Source: MWAR01 sp036567845 | GTDB taxonomy: Bacteria; Muiribacteriota; Ozemobacteria; Ozemobacterales; Ozemobacteraceae | Reading direction: 5' to 3' | Length of the DNA stretch: 6,447 bases | Assembly (NCBI GenBank): GCA_036567845.1 | Contig: DATCTT010000410.1 | Span: forward strand, 1-6,447 | Shown: positions 1-4,493 of the stretch, piece by piece | Numbering within the stretch: position 1 is the stretch's first letter | Layout: the number at the start of each line of letters is the position of its first letter | The notes under the pieces: model-generated | The model's database searches: none | Seen by the model: only the letters and a program-made list of their open reading frames with translations | What the model was told of the DNA's origin: nothing | Program-made: the position numbers and the translations under genes

Positions 1-944
1 GACTCGGAGCCGATGCCGAACGAGCCGCGAGCATACATGCCGCTCTTCATGCCGGGCTGGGCGGCAAGGGCAATTTTGACGAGAAACGTGTGGGAGAGGG
101 GGTCGGCTGCCGGCAGCAGTTCGGCGACGAGGCCGGTGAACGACCGGCCGCCGAGGGCGTCGATCGTGACGCTGACCTGCTGGCCTTCGGTGATCGAGGC
201 GATGAACCGTTCCGGCACCATGGCCTCGAGCCGAAGTTGGGACGAGTCCTCGATCGTCAGCAGGGGCACGCCCGGGGCCGCAAGCATCCCGGGCTCGATG
301 CGCCGGGCCGTGACACGGCCGCCGAAGGGCGAGGCGACCTCGGCGAGATTCCGGATCGTTTCGACCTTGCTGATACCGGCCTGAGCCTGGCTCATCCGGG
401 CACTCACAGTGGCCTTTTTCGCCTCGAGAGCATCGATCTGCGCCTGGGCCCCCGCGACCTGAGCCTGAGCTGACGTAAAGGCCGCCTCGGCCTGATCGAA
501 CTCCTGCCTGCTGACGGACTTCTTCTCGAAGAGCTCCCGGATGCGCTGATAGGATGCGTCGGCGAGCTTGAGACCCGCCTCAGCCTGCCGCTTCTGCGCC
601 AACGCCGCCTGGAGTCCGCGATCGATCTCGCTTTTCATTGCCGCAGCTTCGGAAAGGCCAGCCCGGGCACCTGCCAGATCCGAGGCAACATCCCGCGCAT
701 CGATTTTCACCACGGTCTCGCCGGCCTCAACGGAATCGCCCTCCCGCTTGAGCACCTCGAGCACGTTCCCCATCACCTTGCTCGAAAGTGTGGTGACGAT
801 CTTTGGCTGGATATTCCCAACCGCCTCGTAAGTCAGGCTCCGCTCGGTCATCCCGGCGGTTTGCCATCCTTCCTGAGCCATCACCAGGCTCCCGACGGAA
901 AGCATCAGTCCGACGGCAACACCAAGAATCATCTTCATTCTCAT
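1..944 (-). CDS. Periplasmic adaptor (membrane fusion protein) of a tripartite efflux pump, C-terminus cut by window edge
   Basis: This adaptor should link an inner-membrane pump (probably RND type) to the outer-membrane channel encoded just upstream. 314 residues are visible and the frame is still open at base 1. Residues 1-23 form a signal peptide ending VMA before Gln24; there is no lipobox cysteine, so it is probably not a lipoprotein. A split lipoyl/barrel-sandwich domain lies at about 41-85 and 201-235 (ASPFGGRV is the typical second half). Between them is an Ala/Gln/Glu-rich coiled-coil hairpin (about 88-198) whose tip carries RxxxLxxxxxxS at Arg134, Leu138 and Ser145, the motif known to contact TolC-type channels. 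A beta-barrel domain follows (about 236-310, including SHTFLVK and PGMKSGMYARG). The ATG at 944 is chosen because GGAGG lies 10 nt upstream; the ATG at 952 stops after three codons. ATGs at 938 and 932 are possible alternatives. The pump substrate cannot be inferred. Confidence 0.93.
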   Translation of the reverse strand, partial: MRMKMILGVAVGLMLSVGSLVMAQEGWQTAGMTERSLTYEAVGNIQPKIVTTLSSKVMGNVLEVLKREGDSVEAGETVVKIDARDVASDLAGARAGLSEAAAMKSEIDRGLQAALAQKRQAEAGLKLADASYQRIRELFEKKSVSRQEFDQAEAAFTSAQAQVAGAQAQIDALEAKKATVSARMSQAQAGISKVETIRNLAEVASPFGGRVTARRIEPGMLAAPGVPLLTIEDSSQLRLEAMVPERFIASITEGQQVSVTIDALGGRSFTGLVAELLPAADPLSHTFLVKIALAAQPGMKSGMYARGSFGIGSE

Positions 945-954
945 CTTTTCATTT

Positions 955-959
955 CCTCC
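955..959 (-). promoter_or_regulatory. Shine-Dalgarno site of the adaptor gene
   Basis: GGAGG on the minus strand ends 10 nt before the ATG at 944. It sits in the 39-nt gap after the channel gene stop, so the two genes are probably co-transcribed but the adaptor has its own ribosome binding site. A nearer ATG (952-950) lies only 2 nt from this site and runs into TGA after three codons, overlapping the real start as ATGA. It is too close to be the intended start. Confidence 0.7.
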
Positions 960-983
960 GGGGTGGATCGTGGATCCCGTTCG

Positions 984-2396
984 TCAAAGGGCGGACGGGC
1001 CGGTGGCAACAGCCTCGGGCGCCACAGCCTGATCGTGCAGAAGGGCGCAACGCTCGAGCGTCAGCTCGCCGAGGGCCATTTTCAGGCGGGCCCGGCTGAT
1101 TGAGTAGTCATACAGGGCCTTGACGTGGTTCATCCGGTGCGAAAGCAGACTGGTCTCAGCGCCGAGCAGATCGCTCATGATCGCCAGGCCGGCGGCATAC
1201 CGGTCGCGCAGAATGCGTAGTGACTCGCTGCTGTGCCCGATTGCTTCCCGGCTGACACGGATGCGTTCGAGCGCGTTGTTGAGTCCGGTGATGGCTTCGC
1301 GGATCTGGAGGTGAATCCCATCTTTCAGCGCTTCAGCCATCCGGCGCATCTGATTCGCCTGGGCACGGGCTCCGGCAGCTTTGTGTTTCGCCTCGCCGCC
1401 GTCGGCGATATTCCAATCGACGCGGGCGAACACCATGTTGTTGCCATGGCTGTCACCGCCGAATCCGTCACGGTTCTGCTCCGCCGCAGCGCCGATCGCC
1501 ACATGCGGCCGAACCGCTCCGTCATGCATCCGCGCGCTGCGCTCGAGCGCATTCACCCGTTCGAGAATGGCGAGGTAATCCGGACGCTGGCGCAGGGCCG
1601 TTTCCAGCAGACTGGCAGGGGCATCCCCACAGGAGGTGCACTCCTGGTTCAACAAGGGCATCGTCAGTTCGAAATCCGCTGCTGAAGCTACCCCCATGGC
1701 GGTCGCCAGAGCTTCGAGGGCCAGGGCATGCTGGTTCTTCATTCGCAGGAGGGTCTCCTCGTTCTGCGAATGGTGCACCTTGGCCTGGAGAAGGTCGGAT
1801 GCGACGGCACGCTGGGCGGAGACGGCAACCTCGGCATTCCGGAGGCTTTCGAGCGAGGCCTCGCAGGCTTTTTCGGCGACGGACACGCTTTCCCGGGCCA
1901 GGAGAACCCCCAGATAAGCATCGATCGTGCGGAAGATGACCTCTTCCGAAGCGTGGGCCGTGTCATGACTCGCAGCCTTTTCCCCGGAACGGGCCGCGCC
2001 GACCGCGTGGGCATCCATTCCCCCGAGATACACCGGCAGCACAATCTGGGCGCCGAGCTTGAGATTGTTGACAGCATCGGGGTTGTTCAGCCGGTCGGGC
2101 TGGAAATCACTCATCGAGATACGCCCCTGATCGAGTCTGGCACCGAACGCCATCATCGGGCTGTTCAGGCGGGTGTCCGAAATGCCGGCAGTGACGCGCA
2201 CCCCGCGCATCGACCGGGCCTCGCCAGTTTTTTCCCGGGCCACGCTCTCTCCCTCACGGGATGCCTGGAGGTCGGGACTGTGTTTCAGCGCTCTTCTGAC
2301 GGCATCGCCGACCGACAACGGCTCGACAGCCATGACTTCTCCCGCCAACATGGCCATTCCAAGCCCCAACGCGACAATTCGGGTAATCCCGGACAT
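984..2396 (-). CDS. TolC-family outer membrane efflux channel
   Basis: This is an outer-membrane factor that forms the exit duct of a tripartite efflux or type I secretion machine; the adaptor gene immediately downstream favours efflux. The product has 470 residues, normal for the family. Residues 1-23 are a signal peptide (hydrophobic core VALGLGMAMLAG, cleavage after VMA). The mature part begins PLSVGDAVRRALKHSPDLQASRE, the usual first helix of an outer-membrane efflux repeat. The two-repeat architecture is visible: the first half runs to about 245, and the second starts near LLETALRQRPDYLAILERV and ends with RYAAGLAIMSDLLGAETSLLSHRMNHVKALYDYSISRARL, the conserved last helices. No lipobox is seen. 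The start is fixed by AGGAGG 6 nt upstream. The linker between the repeats contains Cys253-x-x-Cys256, which is unusual here. It is first in the operon, and two palindromes upstream are candidate operators. Confidence 0.93.
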   Translation of the reverse strand: MSGITRIVALGLGMAMLAGEVMAVEPLSVGDAVRRALKHSPDLQASREGESVAREKTGEARSMRGVRVTAGISDTRLNSPMMAFGARLDQGRISMSDFQPDRLNNPDAVNNLKLGAQIVLPVYLGGMDAHAVGAARSGEKAASHDTAHASEEVIFRTIDAYLGVLLARESVSVAEKACEASLESLRNAEVAVSAQRAVASDLLQAKVHHSQNEETLLRMKNQHALALEALATAMGVASAADFELTMPLLNQECTSCGDAPASLLETALRQRPDYLAILERVNALERSARMHDGAVRPHVAIGAAAEQNRDGFGGDSHGNNMVFARVDWNIADGGEAKHKAAGARAQANQMRRMAEALKDGIHLQIREAITGLNNALERIRVSREAIGHSSESLRILRDRYAAGLAIMSDLLGAETSLLSHRMNHVKALYDYSISRARLKMALGELTLERCALLHDQAVAPEAVATGPSAL

Positions 2397-2402
2397 GTCA
2401 TT

Positions 2403-2408
2403 CCTCCT
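2403..2408 (-). promoter_or_regulatory. Shine-Dalgarno site of the efflux channel gene
   Basis: AGGAGG on the minus strand, 6 nt before the ATG at 2396, is an almost ideal ribosome binding site and settles the start. A second ATG (2401-2399) lies between the site and the start, but it is out of frame and its reading frame shows no channel-like protein. Confidence 0.8.
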
Positions 2409-2420
2409 GAGGTGCAGACA

Positions 2421-2426
2421 GTATTA
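2421..2426 (-). promoter_or_regulatory. Candidate -10 element of the efflux operon
   Basis: TAATAC on the minus strand (4 of 6 matches to TATAAT) lies directly next to the 20-bp palindrome and would place transcription start near 2414, giving a leader of about 18 nt that still contains the Shine-Dalgarno site. No good -35 box is seen at 17-19 nt, which would fit an activator-dependent promoter or simply a wrong guess. An identical TAATAC occurs at 2556-2561 on the same strand, at the edge of the other dyad, and is the competing candidate. Confidence 0.3.
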
Positions 2427-2445
2427 GCTGCGATGCATCGCAGCT
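2426..2445. promoter_or_regulatory. Perfect 20-bp palindrome, candidate operator of the efflux operon
   Basis: The half site is AGCTGCGATG followed at once by its exact reverse complement, with no spacer and no mismatch. It is centred about 40 bp upstream of the channel start codon, just upstream of a possible -10 box (2421-2426) and the Shine-Dalgarno site. That is where a repressor such as a TetR- or MarR-family dimer, or a MerR-type activator in the promoter spacer, would bind. No regulator gene is in the window. If transcribed, it could instead fold into a hairpin in the leader. The symmetry is read directly; the role is inferred. Confidence 0.55.
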
Positions 2446-2535
2446 CGCATGCCATGGCCGGACCACGCCGGCAGAATCCTCTCTCATGGCCTTTCAGCGT
2501 GTGTTTCCAGCATGGCACAAAAGGCCCGGCCTGAC

Positions 2536-2560
2536 AATACCGGCATAACATGCCGGTATT
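2536..2560. promoter_or_regulatory. Perfect 11-bp inverted repeat with 3-nt spacer, candidate operator
   Basis: The left arm AATACCGGCAT and the right arm ATGCCGGTATT are exact reverse complements around AAC. The site lies between the divergent efflux operon and tRNA-Ala promoter, about 140 bp upstream of the channel start and about 70 bp upstream of the tRNA -35 box. On the minus strand a TAATAC sequence (2556-2561) overlaps its edge, so a bound dimer would cover that possible -10 element. On the plus strand it is followed by ATTTTC, a weak terminator-like tail, but there is no upstream plus-strand gene to terminate. An operator is the more likely reading. Confidence 0.5.
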
Positions 2561-2631
2561 ATTTTCGCATACCAGGAAAAAATGCCTGTCCTGTCCGTTT
2601 CACGATCTCGCAAGGAAAATGAAAAAGACGC

Positions 2632-2660
2632 TTGACATTTTTGCCCCCAAGGCGTAGAAT
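2632..2660 (+). promoter_or_regulatory. Strong sigma70-type promoter of tRNA-Ala
   Basis: TTGACA (2632-2637) and TAGAAT (2655-2660) are separated by an optimal 17 nt. The predicted start is near A2667, leaving a leader of about 7 nt before the mature tRNA. The bases after the -10 box (GACCC) are GC-rich, as in promoters of stable RNAs under growth-rate or stringent control. Confidence 0.88.
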
Positions 2661-2673
2661 GACCCTACCATCT

Positions 2674-2747
2674 GGGGCTGTGGCGCAGTTTGGGAGCGCG
2701 CCTGAATGGCATTCAGGAGGCCGTCGGTTCGAACCCGATCAGCTCCA
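2674..2747 (+). tRNA. tRNA-Ala (anticodon GGC)
   Basis: All arms fold. The acceptor stem is GGGGCTG (2674-2680) with CAGCTCC (2740-2746). The D stem is GCGC/GCGC around AGTTTGGGA. The anticodon stem is CCTGA/TCAGG with loop ATGGCAT, giving anticodon GGC, which reads the alanine codon GCC. The variable loop is AGGCC, and the T arm is GTCGG/CCGAT with loop TTCGAAC. The third acceptor pair is G-U (G2676 with U2744), the hallmark identity element for alanyl-tRNA synthetase, and the discriminator base is A. The genomic 3' end reads CCG instead of CCA, so the tail must be completed by CCA-adding enzyme. The gene stands alone with its own promoter and terminator. Confidence 0.97.
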
Positions 2748-2757
2748 CCGGTAGCAT

Positions 2758-2791
2758 CAACCCCCTCCGTTCGCGGAGGGGGTTGTGCTTT
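2758..2791 (+). terminator. Stem-loop terminator after tRNA-Ala
   Basis: A perfect 12-bp stem, CAACCCCCTCCG with CGGAGGGGGTTG, closes a TTCG tetraloop (2770-2773) and is followed by TGCTTTA, a short, interrupted U tract. It starts 10 nt after the tRNA discriminator base and should end the tRNA transcript. The minus-strand side lacks a U tract, so it is probably not an efficient terminator for the convergent propeller gene, although the strong stem could protect that mRNA 3' end. Confidence 0.8.
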
Positions 2792-2870
2792 ATCCGGCAA
2801 CTATCCGTTTCATCTTCCGGCACGATAGTCTATTCATCCAATCGAACCCCAGTTCTTCCAATCCCCAGAG

Positions 2871-4073
2871 TCATCTCTTCTCCCCCAATCGGGAGGGATC
2901 AGGAGCTTCCCTGATGGTCCAGATGCCGGCGTTCGTCGCAAGACAGAGACTGCCGTCGAAAAGTGGCACAGCGGAAAGGATACCGGGAGAAAGCAGGCCG
3001 GGGCGAAGATCCAGGGACACACCTTCATGCACCCAGGCGCGCCACAGGTTCTCCGGGGCATCGACGGGGGCGTCAGCAGGCACAGGGACGAGCAGGTGCG
3101 GTCCCGAGTTCGGCGCACACTCGAGCCAGATGCTTCCCGAGGCTCCCGGCCAGATTGTATGAATCCGACCTTCAGGAAACGCGAAAACCCGACCGAAGCC
3201 ACTCTTCCCGTCTTTCCAGAGATTTCCGTCGAAATCCGTTGCCCACAGGCTTCCGCTTCGGGGACAGACCAGAAGGCTTTGGAAGTGGCCGCGGGCGATC
3301 ATGTCAAACCGGCCACCGCTCCAGCGCACCAAATTTCTGGCAAATCCTGTCAGGGCAATGGCCCCGTCGGGCATCATCGCCGCGTCGTAGATCCAGACCG
3401 GGGGGACCTTCCGCTCGGAGGAACGGGCGGAATCGGGTGAAGCGAGAGGCGTTCCTCGCAGTTTCACAGGCTGAAGCGCGTTGCGCGCCAGAACGAGAAT
3501 CTCTCCGGCCGTTACGAGAACGGCCGTGCCATCAGGGCGGGCAAACAGACCCAGCAGATCTTTGAACCGCCGCCTCGCCCCTGGGGCGCGCCGCCAGCGA
3601 TCCGGCCGACGACCCGGCCTCCATCGCAGGAGGTTCATCGCCCCATCCTCATCGATGCCGGCTGCCAGAAGCGAACCATCGGGGCCTCCAGCGAGATGTG
3701 TGAGCGGAAATCCGACGGCAATCATGTCGATTGCGCCGTCCCCAGTCACCAGCCGAAGCCCGTCATCTGTCGCAACGGCAACCCCAGAGGCAACGGGAGC
3801 CAGAGCAAATACTCTCTTCGCGTGGAAGTCTCCGATTGCAAAGAACAACGCCGGACCAGGCTGGATGCGGCCAATTCCCCAGGTATCGAGTCCCTGTTCC
3901 CTCATAAAGGAGGCCCAGACCCCCGTGCGCGCATCGGCAACCAGGGTTCGGGCATACGGCGAAGGCATGCCGGGCAGACTCCCCGCCTGCCAAGCAACTC
4001 CCGGGAAAGCCCATGTCCCTGCCAGGAAGGCGGCAGTCGCGAGGCGGCGAAGAAACGTGCACTTTTCACCCAT
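2871..4073 (-). CDS. Secreted beta-propeller-like protein of unknown function
   Basis: From the ATG at 4073 the product has 400 residues. Residues 1-30 look like a signal peptide (basic FLRR, hydrophobic LATAAFLAGTWAFPGVA, cleavage near Ala27 or Ala30), so it is probably exported. The rest is a series of strand-rich units of about 45-55 residues with Asp-Gly turns: PDG at 131-133, 180-182 and 235-237, RSGSLWATDFDG at 272-283, ASGSIWLECA at 311-320 and FDGSLCLATNAGIW at 372-385. The GSLW and GSIW repeats resemble two-component-regulator (Reg_prop) propeller blades; I count six or seven. No catalytic motif is recognised, so a binding or sensing role is only a guess. The frame is open up to 4274, but that extension runs through a terminator hairpin and lacks protein character. 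ATG 4094 is a possible alternative start. No clear Shine-Dalgarno site precedes either ATG. Confidence 0.8.
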   Translation of the reverse strand: MGEKCTFLRRLATAAFLAGTWAFPGVAWQAGSLPGMPSPYARTLVADARTGVWASFMREQGLDTWGIGRIQPGPALFFAIGDFHAKRVFALAPVASGVAVATDDGLRLVTGDGAIDMIAVGFPLTHLAGGPDGSLLAAGIDEDGAMNLLRWRPGRRPDRWRRAPGARRRFKDLLGLFARPDGTAVLVTAGEILVLARNALQPVKLRGTPLASPDSARSSERKVPPVWIYDAAMMPDGAIALTGFARNLVRWSGGRFDMIARGHFQSLLVCPRSGSLWATDFDGNLWKDGKSGFGRVFAFPEGRIHTIWPGASGSIWLECAPNSGPHLLVPVPADAPVDAPENLWRAWVHEGVSLDLRPGLLSPGILSAVPLFDGSLCLATNAGIWTIREAPDPSRLGEKR

Positions 4074-4082
4074 ACCGAGAAA

Positions 4083-4088
4083 AGTATA
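4083..4088 (-). promoter_or_regulatory. Possible -10 element giving a near-leaderless propeller mRNA
   Basis: TATACT on the minus strand (5 of 6 matches to TATAAT) lies between the terminator U tract and the propeller start. Standard spacing would start the mRNA near 4076, three bases before the ATG at 4073. This would explain both the missing Shine-Dalgarno site and the terminator right upstream. No -35 match is found at 17-18 nt, so this remains tentative. Confidence 0.3.
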
Positions 4089-4100
4089 CGCCATTCCGGG

Positions 4101-4133
4101 AAAAAAAAGGCCCCGGCGTAAAAGAGCCGGGGC
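4101..4133 (-). terminator. Intrinsic terminator just upstream of the propeller gene
   Basis: On the minus strand a perfect 8-bp GC-rich stem, GCCCCGGC with GCCGGGGC, encloses the loop TCTTTTAC and is followed by C and eight T residues (4108-4101). This is a textbook Rho-independent terminator. It lies about 350 nt after the cyclase stop and its U tract ends only 28 nt before the propeller ATG (4073). It may end read-through from the cyclase gene, end a small RNA made from the gap, or act as an attenuator of the propeller gene. Confidence 0.9.
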
Positions 4134-4138
4134 GAAAG

Positions 4139-4160
4139 TGAGAGGATCTTTTGAGAGGAT
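4139..4160 (-). repeat. Tandem 9-nt direct repeat before the terminator
   Basis: On the minus strand ATCCTCTCA occurs twice, separated by AAAG (period 13 nt), and the terminator stem begins 5 nt later. CU-rich unpaired motifs next to an intrinsic terminator are typical seed regions of small RNAs that pair with Shine-Dalgarno-like purine tracts. That role is an inference; the repeat itself is exact. Confidence 0.6.
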
Positions 4161-4242
4161 ACTTGAAATCGTGATAAATGCTGCGACCCACAGGAACAGA
4201 TTTCCGGGCCCAGGATGGCAGAGGTGAGTGGGTAGTGCGACG

Positions 4243-4260
4243 GTTCGTGACAGTTCGTGA
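4243..4260 (+). repeat. Tandem GTTCGTGA repeat with 10-bp period
   Basis: GTTCGTGA is repeated exactly with CA between the copies, so the two units fall on the same face of the helix. This is a pattern seen in binding sites of tandem-binding regulators. No promoter is clearly associated with it. Confidence 0.4.
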
Positions 4261-4444
4261 ACGATGCATGACATGCGATGGCATCAGGAGTAAACGGCAA
4301 CAGACAGTCGTGAAACAGGCGCAGCGATTAATTTGCAACGAGGTGTGCAGCAATAAACTGAGGGGCCCGAAAATTGTTTTCAATGAACTGACATTGTTAA
4401 CGCAAATCTCGTGCCAAGTCGAAAATTGCTTTGGAAGCGGGTTT

Positions 4445-4493
4445 CCCCAAAAAGGGCGCATGAGTCTTTTTCACTCGCGTGTGCTTTTCACAC
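4445..4493. repeat. Three short stem-loops with A/T loops at the end of the cyclase gene
   Basis: In minus-strand order: GTGTG-AAAAG-CACAC (4493-4479, overlapping the cyclase stop codon), GAGT-GAAAAAG-ACTC (4476-4462) and CCC-TTTTT-GGG (4456-4446). Each has a short stem and a homopolymeric loop. None has a trailing U tract, so they are not canonical terminators. They may protect the mRNA 3' end. Confidence 0.35.

Larger units (their letters stand above)
4134..4487. other. Gene-free stretch with short repeats and hairpins
   Basis: No convincing coding region is seen on either strand: the open frames here lack ribosome binding sites and show no protein-like composition. The part from about 4320 to 4440 is clearly richer in A and T than the flanking genes. 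Readable structure includes TGAGAGGAT twice (4139-4147 and 4152-4160); GTTCGTGA twice with 10-bp period (4243-4250 and 4253-4260); the small palindrome GCATG-A-CATGC nearby; CGAAAATTG followed by TTTT or CTTT at 4368-4380 and 4420-4432; and small stem-loops at 4445-4476. It could be a long leader of the propeller gene or a small RNA locus. I recognise no known riboswitch or housekeeping RNA. Confidence 0.5.

Noticed and set aside
941..952. Three-codon mini open frame overlapping the adaptor start as ATGA, possible translational coupling
   Set aside because: Its ATG is only 2 nt from the Shine-Dalgarno site, too close for efficient initiation, so it is most likely incidental.
2522..2532. Short AGGCC-C-GGCCT palindrome, followed on the minus strand by TTTT
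   Set aside because: Five-bp arms with a single-base loop cannot form a real terminator hairpin and are common by chance in GC-rich sequence.
1728..2534. Plus-strand open frame (268 codons) opposite the channel gene
   Set aside because: It is a shadow of the well-supported TolC-family gene in GC-rich DNA, with no family resemblance or ribosome site.
2674..2870. tRNA-Ala as an integration site for a mobile element
   Set aside because: No repeat of the tRNA 3' end, integrase or other mobility gene is seen in the window.
2690..2914. Plus-strand open frame overlapping the tRNA and terminator
   Set aside because: It would translate the tRNA-Ala gene and its terminator hairpin and is not a real gene.
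4074..4274. N-terminal extension of the propeller gene to an ATG at 4274
   Set aside because: The extension passes through an intrinsic terminator, lacks a ribosome site at its start, and would bury the clear signal peptide beginning at 4073.
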